Assembly (NCBI GenBank): GCA_018381425.1 | Contig: JAGZRY010000104.1 | Location: 1-5,966, forward strand | Length of the DNA: 5,966 bases | Direction: 5' to 3' | Source of the DNA: Haemophilus parainfluenzae | GTDB taxonomy: Bacteria; Pseudomonadota; Gammaproteobacteria; Enterobacterales; Pasteurellaceae | Shown: one piece after another, positions 1 through 5,065 of the stretch | Layout of the letters: the number at the start of each line of letters is the position of its first letter | Position numbering within the stretch: position 1 is the stretch's first letter | Position numbers and translations under genes: made by a program | Notes under the pieces: generated by a model | What the model was told of the DNA's origin: nothing | Database searches by the model: none | What the model saw: only the letters and a program-made list of their open reading frames with translations

Positions 1-101
1 GCGCCCACCATGCCGGTTCCCACAGAATTATCTTTTTTGTCCATTGAACCAACATTCCGTGGATTTTCGTAATGATCGATAACTTTTTCGCTGTATGCCA
101 T
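1..101 (-). CDS. iscU: Iron-sulfur cluster scaffold protein IscU (N-terminal part only)
   Basis: Only the first 33 codons are inside the window; the rest lies beyond position 1. The visible protein begins MAYSEKVIDHYENPRNVGS and runs on to GTGMVGA, which matches the start of IscU as known from E. coli almost residue for residue. IscU is the cytoplasmic scaffold on which IscS-derived sulfur and iron are assembled into [2Fe-2S] clusters before transfer to target proteins. The cluster-binding cysteines are not reached here. The ATG at 101-99 follows an AGGAAAGGA ribosome-binding stretch at about 109-117. The gene starts 54 nt after the iscS stop, in the usual iscR-iscS-iscU order, so it should be co-transcribed with them. 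Identity is secure despite the truncation, which is an effect of the window edge and not of the gene. Confidence 0.96.
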   Translation of the reverse strand, partial: MAYSEKVIDHYENPRNVGSMDKKDNSVGTGMVG

Positions 102-132
102 ATTATGTTCCTTTCCTAAATAAGTTGCTATC

Positions 133-149
133 AGGCGGTCAAGCCGCCT
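133..149 (-). other. GC-rich hairpin between iscS and iscU
   Basis: A perfect 6-bp inverted repeat (AGGCGG and CCGCCT on both strands) flanks a 5-nt loop at 139-143. It starts 7 nt beyond the iscS stop codon. There is no run of T after it on the minus strand, so it does not look like an intrinsic terminator. A stem this GC-rich in an AT-rich gap would fold in the isc mRNA. It could stabilise the upstream iscRS message or mark a processing point, but that role is inferred. Confidence 0.6.
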
Positions 150-155
150 TGAAAA

Positions 156-1370
156 TTAGTGGGCAGCCCACTCAATAGTGTTTAAATCAATGCCTTCTTT
201 GAACATATCCCAAAGTGGCGATAATTCACGAAGTTTCGCTACTGCATTACGTGTTAAATTAATGGTGTAATCAATTTCTTCTTCCGTTGTCCAACGACCA
301 AGTGTGAAACGAATTGAGCTATGTGCTAATTCATCATTACGACCTAATGCACGTAATACATAAGATGGTTCTAAACTCGCTGAAGTACAAGCCGAACCAG
401 AAGAAACTGCCACATCACGTAATGCCATCATCAATGATTCACCTTCAACATAGTTAAAGCTGATGTTCAAGTTATTTGCTACACGGTGCTCCATTGAACC
501 ATTTACATAGGTTTCTTCAATTTCTTTTAAGCCATTATATAAACGATCGCGTAAAGCTCTGATACGAGGAATCTCTGTCGCCATTTCTTCTTTTGCAATA
601 CGATAAGCTTCACCCATACCAACAATTTGGTGTACAGGTAATGTACCAGAACGCATACCACGCTCGTGACCACCACCATGGATAATTGCTTCTAAACGAA
701 CGCGAGGTTTACGACAAACATATAATGCCCCGATACCTTTTGACCCGTACAATTTGTGACTAGACATTGACATCAAATCAACTGGTAATTCAGCAAGATT
801 AATTTCTACCTTACCGACACTTTGGGTCGCATCTACGTGGAAAATCGTTTTATTTGCACGGCAAAGCTCACCAATTGCTTTAATATCCTGGATCACGCCA
901 ATCTCATTATTCACGTGCATAATTGACACAAGAATCGTATCTGGACGTAATGCAGCTTTGAATTTCTCAAGATCGATTAAACCATCTGCTTCTGGAGCTA
1001 AATAAGTGACTTCAAAGCCTTCACGCTCTAACTGACGACAAGTATCTAATACGGCTTTGTGCTCAGTTTTACAAGTAATAATGTGTTTACCTTTTGTTTG
1101 ATAAAAGTGCGCCGCACCTTTAATTGCAAGGTTATCTGATTCTGTTGCGCCTGAAGTAAACACAATTTCACGTGAATCTGCACCAATTAAATCCGCAATT
1201 TGATTACGTGCAATATCAACCGCTTCTTCAGCTTGCCAGCCAAATTTATGTGAACGAGATGCAGGATTACCGAATACACCATCAATGGTTAAATATTCCA
1301 TCATTTTTTTAGCTACACGTTCATCCACTGGACATGTTGCTGCATAATCTAAATAAATTGGTAATTTCAT
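156..1370 (-). CDS. iscS: Cysteine desulfurase IscS
   Basis: This is the PLP-dependent cysteine desulfurase that converts L-cysteine to L-alanine and leaves a persulfide on its active-site cysteine. The sulfur goes to IscU for cluster assembly and, through other carriers, to thiolated tRNA bases and cofactors. The protein is 404 residues, the same length as E. coli IscS, and key residues fall at the same numbers. His104 (TEHKAVL), Asp180 and Gln183 (VDATQ) lie in the PLP pocket. Lys206 (SSHKLYG) forms the internal aldimine. Cys328 ([14 protein letters not shown]) is the persulfide cysteine on the mobile loop. The C-terminus ([21 protein letters not shown] region) has the IscU-contacting tail typical of the housekeeping enzyme, not of SufS. 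The start is the ATG at 1370-1368, five nt after AGGAG. A GTG two codons upstream overlaps that AGGAG and is unlikely to be the start. The gene lies 63 nt downstream of iscR, in the same operon. Confidence 0.98.
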   Translation of the reverse strand: MKLPIYLDYAATCPVDERVAKKMMEYLTIDGVFGNPASRSHKFGWQAEEAVDIARNQIADLIGADSREIVFTSGATESDNLAIKGAAHFYQTKGKHIITCKTEHKAVLDTCRQLEREGFEVTYLAPEADGLIDLEKFKAALRPDTILVSIMHVNNEIGVIQDIKAIGELCRANKTIFHVDATQSVGKVEINLAELPVDLMSMSSHKLYGSKGIGALYVCRKPRVRLEAIIHGGGHERGMRSGTLPVHQIVGMGEAYRIAKEEMATEIPRIRALRDRLYNGLKEIEETYVNGSMEHRVANNLNISFNYVEGESLMMALRDVAVSSGSACTSASLEPSYVLRALGRNDELAHSSIRFTLGRWTTEEEIDYTINLTRNAVAKLRELSPLWDMFKEGIDLNTIEWAAH

Positions 1371-1375
1371 TTTCA

Positions 1376-1380
1376 CTCCT
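1376..1380 (-). promoter_or_regulatory. Ribosome-binding site that fixes the iscS start
   Basis: The minus strand reads AGGAG-TGAAA-ATG. The Shine-Dalgarno sequence is five nt from the ATG at 1370. Its last G is also the first base of an in-frame GTG at 1376-1374, so the longer reading would start inside its own ribosome-binding site. The ATG is therefore preferred. Confidence 0.8.
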
Positions 1381-1392
1381 AAATAACTACTA

Positions 1393-1419
1393 AAAATGCT
1401 ATCAATTTGACCGCATTTT
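1393..1419 (-). other. Hairpin in the iscR-iscS gap, with a one-mismatch uptake core
   Basis: Perfect 7-nt arms AAAATGC (1413-1419 read on minus) and GCATTTT (1393-1399) enclose a 13-nt loop. The stem has only two G-C pairs and is weak alone. It sits in the 63-nt gap between the iscR stop and iscS start. The 5' arm overlaps AAATGCGGT at 1410-1418, which is the Haemophilus uptake core with one change. It might influence processing or decay of the iscR-iscS message, or be a degenerate uptake site. Neither role is shown. Confidence 0.4.
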
Positions 1420-1433
1420 AATCTACTTTCCCA

Positions 1434-1889
1434 TTATTGGTTGACTACAATTAAGTCATCAAAATCTTTGTGAGCTTTATGCTTCCCAGCTTTTTTCTCC
1501 ACAAGCTCGGCTAATGTAATCTCATCTAAAAAATCAGAAATACGATCACTTAAATCTTGCCATAAAGTATGAGTTAAACATTCAACCCCACCTTTACAAT
1601 TTCCCTTTCCAAGGCATCTTGTGACATTAATGTTCTCATTTACGGCAGAGATCACCATACCGATAGAAATTTGATCAGTTGGTAAAGCTAAACGATAGCC
1701 ACCACCCGGACCTCGAACACTTTTTACTAATCCACCACGACGCAATTTTGCAAATAATTGCTCAAGATAAGAAAGTGAAATATTTTGACGTTCTGAGATA
1801 TCCGCTAAACAAACTGGAGCTGTCCCCGCATGTAATGCGATATCTAAAATTGCGGTAACCGCATATCGTCCTTTAGATGTAAGTTTCAT
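1434..1889 (-). CDS. iscR: Iron-sulfur cluster regulator IscR (Rrf2 family)
   Basis: IscR is a cytoplasmic DNA-binding regulator that holds a [2Fe-2S] cluster. In the cluster-bound form it represses the isc operon, including itself. The apo form acts on a second class of sites. The 151-residue protein has the Rrf2 winged helix-turn-helix in its first 80 residues ([19 protein letters not shown], then [19 protein letters not shown], then the RGPGGGYRL wing). The cluster ligands are all present at the E. coli positions: Cys92, Cys98, Cys104 and His107 ([17 protein letters not shown]). It is about ten residues shorter than E. coli IscR (162), and the shortfall is in the C-terminal tail. The ATG at 1889-1887 follows AGGGA by six nt. 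It is the first gene of the isc operon, 59 nt after trmJ, with a near-consensus IscR site over its promoter. Confidence 0.97.
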   Translation of the reverse strand: MKLTSKGRYAVTAILDIALHAGTAPVCLADISERQNISLSYLEQLFAKLRRGGLVKSVRGPGGGYRLALPTDQISIGMVISAVNENINVTRCLGKGNCKGGVECLTHTLWQDLSDRISDFLDEITLAELVEKKAGKHKAHKDFDDLIVVNQ

Positions 1890-1918
1890 AAAGCATCCCT
1901 ATTAATCGCCGTTTGGAT

Positions 1919-1946
1919 AGTTTACATATCTGACTATGATAGTCAA
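1919..1946 (-). promoter_or_regulatory. iscR (isc operon) promoter candidate
   Basis: On the minus strand TTGACT (1946-1941) is a 5/6 match to the -35 consensus, followed after 16 bp by TAAACT (1924-1919), which keeps the most conserved -10 bases (T, A and final T). It is about 30 nt upstream of the iscR ATG. The -35 hexamer is embedded in the IscR operator, which is the arrangement expected for autorepression. The -10 is modest, so the exact element is less certain than the presence of a promoter. Confidence 0.6.
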
Positions 1947-1950
1947 TTTT
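1926..1950 (-). promoter_or_regulatory. IscR type 1 binding site (autoregulatory operator)
   Basis: The minus strand has GACT (1944-1941), ATCAT (1940-1936), AGTC (1935-1932) and TAT (1928-1926). This is the dyad core of the E. coli type 1 IscR motif (GACT, five mainly A/T bases, AGTC, then a TAT end). Against the 25-position degenerate consensus as I recall it, I count 21 matches; both GACT and AGTC half-sites are intact. It covers the -35 and spacer of the iscR promoter, so cluster-loaded IscR should block RNA polymerase. Its upstream edge overlaps the last two bases of the trmJ stop codon. Confidence 0.75.
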
Positions 1951-2668
1951 AGTCTTTTTGCAGATTAAGGCGTTTTTCGACCGCACTTAACATTCCTCGC
2001 AAAATATTTAATTCATTTTTTTCTAGAGAAGAACGGTTATAAAGTCGTCTTAACTTTTGTATAACCCCTTGATTTTGAATAAAACCAAGAGACTGATACA
2101 CCTGTTCCGTATGAGCAAAAAAATACTCCATTTCTTGTGCTGTTGGATAGATATTTTCTATTGTTGAAAGTGCAGTTTCCGTTCTATTTTTCACTAAAAA
2201 TGCCATTCGCATTTCATAACTTACCAACTGCACTGCCATCGCTAAATTTAGCGAAGAATATTCAGGATTAGCAGGGATATTTAAATGATAATGACATTTA
2301 AGTAATTCTTCATTTGTGAGCCCAACACGCTCACGACCGAACACGATTGCAACTTGGCCTTGATGTGCACTGACTTTCTCCGCACATTCTCTTGGCTCAA
2401 TCAACGTACTCTGTAAATGGCGTAATCTCGCACTGGTCCCAATTACTAATGAGCAATCTTCTATTGCTTGTTCAAAAGTATCAACAATGTGGGCATTACG
2501 CACAACATCATCAGCGCCTGCAGCTAATGCAATAGATTGCTCATCCACTGATTTTGGCGAGACCAAATAAAGGTTGGATAATCCCATTGTTTTCATCGCA
2601 CGCGAGGCTGAACCTATATTCCCACTATGAGATGTTTCAACCAAAACAATTCGAATATTTTGTAACAT
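1949..2668 (-). CDS. trmJ: tRNA (cytidine/uridine-32-2'-O)-methyltransferase TrmJ
   Basis: TrmJ is a SPOUT-class enzyme that uses S-adenosylmethionine to methylate the ribose 2'-OH of C32 or U32 in the anticodon loop of certain tRNAs. The 239-residue protein carries the family signatures in order: MLQNIRIVLVETSHSGNIGS at the N-terminus; Arg23 in ASRAMKTMGL, equivalent to a residue important in the E. coli enzyme; VFGRERVGLTNEEL at 109-122; and the knot-forming PANPEYSSLNLAMAVQ at 132-147. The C-terminal extension (about 170-239, with LRRLYNRSSLEKNELNILRGML) is the part expected to help tRNA binding. The start aligns with E. coli TrmJ, but the upstream sequence (GTCGGGCATAAA) has only a poor Shine-Dalgarno match, so expression may be low. 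A perfect DNA-uptake core lies inside the last 40 nt. trmJ next to iscR is common in gammaproteobacteria, and no terminator separates them, so read-through into isc is possible. Confidence 0.97.
   Translation of the reverse strand: MLQNIRIVLVETSHSGNIGSASRAMKTMGLSNLYLVSPKSVDEQSIALAAGADDVVRNAHIVDTFEQAIEDCSLVIGTSARLRHLQSTLIEPRECAEKVSAHQGQVAIVFGRERVGLTNEELLKCHYHLNIPANPEYSSLNLAMAVQLVSYEMRMAFLVKNRTETALSTIENIYPTAQEMEYFFAHTEQVYQSLGFIQNQGVIQKLRRLYNRSSLEKNELNILRGMLSAVEKRLNLQKD
1980..1988 (-). other. Haemophilus-type DNA uptake signal (perfect core) inside trmJ
   Basis: AAGTGCGGT reads on the minus strand and is followed, after one base, by GAAAAA, matching the purine plus A/T tract expected downstream of the core. 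It encodes Ser-Ala-Val (residues 228-230 of TrmJ). Such sites are known to direct uptake of related DNA in naturally competent Haemophilus and relatives. The AAGTGCGGT form distinguishes this branch from the ACAAGCGGT branch of Pasteurellaceae. Confidence 0.85.
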
Positions 2669-2694
2669 TTTATGCCCGACTTAAATTTGTGGAT

Positions 2695-2726
2695 ATTCTA
2701 TCATAATAACCGCTAAATATAGTCAA
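2695..2726 (-). promoter_or_regulatory. trmJ promoter candidate
   Basis: On the minus strand TTGACT (2726-2721) gives a 5/6 -35. Downstream is TGA-TAGAAT (2703-2695), an extended -10 with a 5/6 hexamer, but the spacing is 20 bp. An overlapping TATGAT (2705-2700) gives 15 bp. Neither spacing is ideal; the extended -10 could work largely alone. It lies about 27 nt upstream of the trmJ ATG, just after the tRNA cluster, where a new transcript would be needed. Confidence 0.5.
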
Positions 2727-2790
2727 GAATTTTGAAAATATTTTACTTTTTTGTAAATTTATTAACAAACAGGAGGAATAAGAAGTTGAC

Positions 2791-2866
2791 TGGTGGGCTG
2801 TGAGAGGCTCGAACTCTCGACCGACGGATTAAGAGTCCGCTGCTCTACCAACTGAGCTAACAACCC
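2791..2866 (-). tRNA. tRNA-Lys(CUU)
   Basis: The 76-nt gene folds as a full cloverleaf with encoded CCA. The acceptor stem is GGGTTGT with ACAGCCC (one G-U pair at 4-69), discriminator A. The anticodon stem is GCGGA/TCCGT, the T stem GAGAG/CTCTC and the T loop TTCGAGC. The anticodon loop CTCTTAA (2835-2829) puts CTT at 2833-2831, so the tRNA reads AAG codons. It is last in a three-gene lysine tRNA cluster, 30 nt downstream of the middle gene. It shares most of its 5' half with the two UUU genes but differs in the anticodon, T arm and acceptor stem, so it is an old paralogue and not a recent point mutant. E. coli manages with UUU lysine tRNAs only. Confidence 0.95.
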
Positions 2867-2896
2867 AACCGGTTAAATAATGACCTGTAAAATAAA

Positions 2897-2972
2897 TGGT
2901 GGGTCGTGAAGGATTCGAACCTTCGACCAACGGATTAAAAGTCCGCTGCTCTACCGACTGAGCTAACGACCC
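2897..2972 (-). tRNA. tRNA-Lys(UUU), middle copy
   Basis: This 76-nt cloverleaf has acceptor stem GGGTCGT/ACGACCC, discriminator A and encoded CCA, and a T stem GAAGG/CCTTC. The anticodon loop CTTTTAA gives anticodon TTT (2939-2937), which reads AAA and AAG. All 76 positions are identical to the first copy at 2998-3073, while the flanking DNA is not alike. This suggests the gene bodies are kept identical by selection or gene conversion. It is separated from the first copy by 25 nt with no promoter of its own visible, so a single precursor is likely. Confidence 0.97.
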
Positions 2973-2997
2973 ATTTGGGAATTCTTCGAAATAAAAG

Positions 2998-3073
2998 TGG
3001 TGGGTCGTGAAGGATTCGAACCTTCGACCAACGGATTAAAAGTCCGCTGCTCTACCGACTGAGCTAACGACCC
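2998..3073 (-). tRNA. tRNA-Lys(UUU), first (promoter-proximal) copy
   Basis: This is a canonical 76-nt lysine tRNA with encoded CCA and anticodon TTT at 3040-3038, identical to the middle copy. It is first in the direction of transcription, with candidate promoters just upstream. In bacteria generally the wobble U34 of this tRNA is modified to a 2-thiouridine derivative with sulfur that begins with IscS, whose gene is about 1.6 kb downstream; that link is functional and not evidence of co-regulation. Confidence 0.97.
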
Positions 3074-3096
3074 ACATTGTTTCGTAACAGGTGCGT

Positions 3097-3124
3097 ATAT
3101 TACCGATTTTATTTTCTAACGCAA
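3097..3124 (-). promoter_or_regulatory. Proximal promoter candidate for the lysine tRNA cluster
   Basis: Minus-strand TTGCGT (3124-3119) and TAATAT (3102-3097) are 16 bp apart. The -10 is followed by ACGCACC, a GC-rich stretch like the discriminator of stringently controlled stable-RNA promoters. The -10 ends 23 nt before the first tRNA. The -35 is weak (3/6). Confidence 0.4.
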
Positions 3125-3139
3125 GGAAAATCTGAAGAA

Positions 3140-3168
3140 ATTGTGTTAATTGCGCGAATACTCGTCAA
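3140..3168 (-). promoter_or_regulatory. Distal promoter candidate for the lysine tRNA cluster
   Basis: Minus-strand TTGACG (3168-3163), a 5/6 -35, is followed after 17 bp by CACAAT (3145-3140), a 4/6 -10. The spacing and -35 are better than in the proximal candidate, but the -10 is weaker and has no GC-rich discriminator. It would give a leader of roughly 60 nt before the first tRNA. It starts just after the pal terminator, where the tRNA transcription unit must begin. Confidence 0.4.
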
Positions 3169-3191
3169 TTTGTACCAATATCTTAGAACAA

Positions 3192-3226
3192 ATAAAAAAG
3201 GAGAGTATTTCTACTCTCCCTTTTTC
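3192..3226 (-). terminator. Rho-independent terminator of the tol-pal operon
   Basis: On the minus strand a perfect 8-bp stem (GGAGAGTA with TACTCTCC, 3219-3212 and 3207-3200) closes a GAAA tetraloop and is followed by TTTTTTATT. GNRA-type loops are especially stable. A run of A before the stem can extend pairing with the U tract. It begins about 24 nt after the pal stop and before the tRNA promoters, so it isolates the tRNA cluster. The plus strand also ends in five T, but no plus-strand gene leads into it. Confidence 0.93.
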
Positions 3227-3249
3227 TAAGAATCAAAATTCTCTAAAAA

Positions 3250-3717
3250 TTAGTATGCTAACACTGCACGACGGTTTTTAGAGTATGCTGCTTCATCATG
3301 ACCTAACACTGCAGGTTTTTCTTCACCGTAAGAAACAGTTGATACTTTACCAGCGTCAACACCTTTACCAGCTAAGAAACCTTTAACTGCATCAGCACGA
3401 CGTTGACCTAAAGCGATGTTGTACTCTGGAGTACCACGTTCGTCAGTGTTACCTTCAACAACCACTTTAGAAGCTGGAGTTGCATTTAAGTATGCAGCGT
3501 GAGCATCTAAGATTTGAACGTATTCACCTTCGATGTTGAATTTGTCGAAACCGAAGTAAACGGTGTTGTAACGTTGTTGAAGATCTTCAACAGAGTAACC
3601 ACCGAAAGTTTGACCGTTGTTAGCACCGTTGCCTGCTGCATCGTTGTTTGATGAGCTACATGCTGCTAATGCAGCTACTGAGCCAGCAACTAATAATGAT
3701 TTAACAAATTTGTTCAT
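3250..3717 (-). CDS. pal: Peptidoglycan-associated lipoprotein Pal (Haemophilus P6 antigen)
   Basis: Pal is an outer-membrane lipoprotein that binds peptidoglycan through an OmpA-like domain and interacts with TolB; in H. influenzae it is the P6 antigen. The 155-residue precursor has a short signal peptide ending in the lipobox LAAC, with lipidated Cys20. A flexible Ser/Asn/Gly linker (21-40) leads into the OmpA-like domain (about 50-155). That domain shows FGFDK near its start and [20 protein letters not shown] (88-107), including the Asp and Arg region that contacts diaminopimelate. The ATG at 3717-3715 is preceded by GAGGAG seven nt away. An in-frame TTG five codons upstream overlaps that site and is rejected. 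The protein is two residues longer than H. influenzae P6 (153) as I recall it, in the linker, with a few further substitutions. It starts 23 nt after tolB and ends the operon. Confidence 0.98.
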   Translation of the reverse strand: MNKFVKSLLVAGSVAALAACSSSNNDAAGNGANNGQTFGGYSVEDLQQRYNTVYFGFDKFNIEGEYVQILDAHAAYLNATPASKVVVEGNTDERGTPEYNIALGQRRADAVKGFLAGKGVDAGKVSTVSYGEEKPAVLGHDEAAYSKNRRAVLAY

Positions 3718-3724
3718 TAGATTT

Positions 3725-3730
3725 CTCCTC
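3725..3730 (-). promoter_or_regulatory. Ribosome-binding site that fixes the pal start
   Basis: GAGGAG on the minus strand lies seven nt before the ATG at 3717. A TTG at 3732-3730 is in frame but shares a base with this site, so the ATG start is the one supported. The resulting N-terminus, [13 protein letters not shown], agrees with known P6. Confidence 0.85.
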
Positions 3731-3740
3731 AATGAGTTTT

Positions 3741-5024
3741 TTATTTAGTCAAGTATGGAGACCAAGCTGGAAATTTCACTTGGCCATTACTTCCTGGAAG
3801 ACTCGCTTTAAAGCGACCATCTGCAGAAACCAATTGTAACACCTTTCCTAGCCCTTGTGTAGAGCTGTAAATAATCATGATACCGTTAGGAGAAATACTT
3901 GGGCTTTCGCCTAAGAAAGATGTACTTAATACTTCAGAGCTACCGCTCGTGAGATCTTGTTTTACCACGTTATTATTACCGTTGATCATTACAAGTGTTT
4001 TACCATCACTACTGATTTGCGCACTACCACGACCGCCAACTGGTGATGCACCACCACCGCTTGCACTCATTCGATAAACTTGTGGTGAACCACCTCTATC
4101 TGAAGTAAAGAGAATTGAGCTACCATCTGGAGACCATGATGGTTCCGTATTATTACCCGCACCGCGAGTTAATTGAGTAGGGGTACCGCCATTTGAGCCC
4201 ATTACATAGATGTTTAATAAACCATCTTGTGAAGAAGCAAATGCGAGTTTTGAACCGTCTGGAGAGAATGCTGGCGCACCATTATGCCCAGGGAAAGAAG
4301 CTACTACTTTACGAGAACCTGAACCTAAGTCTTGTACAACAAGTTGTGATTTTTTGTTCTCAAAAGATACATACGCTAAGCGTTTACCATCTGGAGACCA
4401 AGCTGGAGACATAATTGGTTGTGAGCTACGATTAACGATAAATTGGTTATAACCATCATAATCAGCGACACGAACTTCATAAGGTTGTGAGCCACCATTT
4501 TTTTGCACCACGTAAGCAATACGTGTTCTGAATGCACCACGAATACCAGTTAATTTTTCAAATACTTCATCACTCACAGTATGTGCACCATAACGTAACC
4601 ATTTATTTGTTACTGTATAGCTATTTTGCGCAAGTACCGCACCTGGTGTACCTGATGCACCTACAGTATCAACTAATTGGTAAGAAATGTTATAACCGCT
4701 CCCCGTTGAAGTCACTTGACCTACAACAACAGCATCAATACCTAAAGCTGTCCAAGCTTCTGGTTTCACTTCAGCTGCTGTTGTTGGTTGTTGTGGCATT
4801 TGGCTTACTGGAATTGGGTTAAATTTACCACTATTACGTAAGTCATCTGCAACAATTTGACCAATATTTTCAGGTGCAGAACCTGCGAAAGGAACAACTG
4901 CGATAGGACGAGCGCCATCAACACCTTCATCAATCACAATTCGAACTTCATCTTCTGCCATTGTTGTGCTTGCAAACGCAAACATCACCACAAATAGCCC
5001 CATAACACGTTTGATCAATTTCAT
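3741..5024 (-). CDS. tolB: Tol-Pal system periplasmic protein TolB
   Basis: TolB is a soluble periplasmic protein that binds either Pal or, through its N-terminus, TolA, and so carries the energy-linked signal across the periplasm. The 427-residue precursor has a basic N-terminus and hydrophobic segment (about 7-20), with likely signal cleavage after TMA at residue 23. The mature end [12 protein letters not shown] corresponds to the segment known in E. coli to bind TolA. Residues about 30-160 form the N-terminal domain. The rest is a six-bladed beta-propeller, visible as blade motifs about 40-44 residues apart: WSPDG (209), FSPDG (253), WSPDG (297), ISSDG (337), ISPNG (377) and WSP (421). Length agrees with E. 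coli TolB (430). The ATG at 5024 follows AAGGTGA at about 5029-5035, a moderate ribosome-binding site. It is 41 nt from tolA and 23 nt from pal, so it is part of one operon. Confidence 0.98.
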   Translation of the reverse strand: MKLIKRVMGLFVVMFAFASTTMAEDEVRIVIDEGVDGARPIAVVPFAGSAPENIGQIVADDLRNSGKFNPIPVSQMPQQPTTAAEVKPEAWTALGIDAVVVGQVTSTGSGYNISYQLVDTVGASGTPGAVLAQNSYTVTNKWLRYGAHTVSDEVFEKLTGIRGAFRTRIAYVVQKNGGSQPYEVRVADYDGYNQFIVNRSSQPIMSPAWSPDGKRLAYVSFENKKSQLVVQDLGSGSRKVVASFPGHNGAPAFSPDGSKLAFASSQDGLLNIYVMGSNGGTPTQLTRGAGNNTEPSWSPDGSSILFTSDRGGSPQVYRMSASGGGASPVGGRGSAQISSDGKTLVMINGNNNVVKQDLTSGSSEVLSTSFLGESPSISPNGIMIIYSSTQGLGKVLQLVSADGRFKASLPGSNGQVKFPAWSPYLTK

Positions 5025-5065
5025 TTAATCACCTTATTTTAACGTTGTTACTTTCCTAAAACCAA

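Noticed and set aside
1371..1376. GTG start two codons upstream of the iscS ATG
   Set aside because: It overlaps the AGGAG ribosome-binding site, and the ATG gives a 404-residue protein with catalytic residues at the E. coli positions.
2168..2176. AAGTGCAGT on the plus strand and AGGTGCGGT at 4636-4644 on the minus strand as uptake signals
   Set aside because: Each has one mismatch to the 9-bp core. One-off matches are common by chance in such genomes and I could not judge function, so they are not listed as sites.
2791..3073. tRNA cluster as an integration site for a mobile element
   Set aside because: tRNA genes often serve as attachment sites, but there is no integrase, no partial tRNA repeat in the flanks and no foreign-looking gene; the neighbours are conserved core genes.
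2897..3073. The 101-nt tandem periodicity as a CRISPR-like or other repeat array
   Set aside because: The repeated unit is simply the 76-nt tRNA-Lys gene present twice, with unrelated short spacers.
3718..3732. TTG start five codons upstream of pal
   Set aside because: It overlaps the GAGGAG site and would add charged residues before a standard lipoprotein signal peptide; the ATG at 3717 gives the known P6 N-terminus.
3877..4822. Plus-strand open frames of 66-96 codons opposite tolB
   Set aside because: They lie entirely antisense to a well-supported tolB, have no recognisable domains or convincing ribosome-binding sites, and their composition follows from the codons of the opposite strand.
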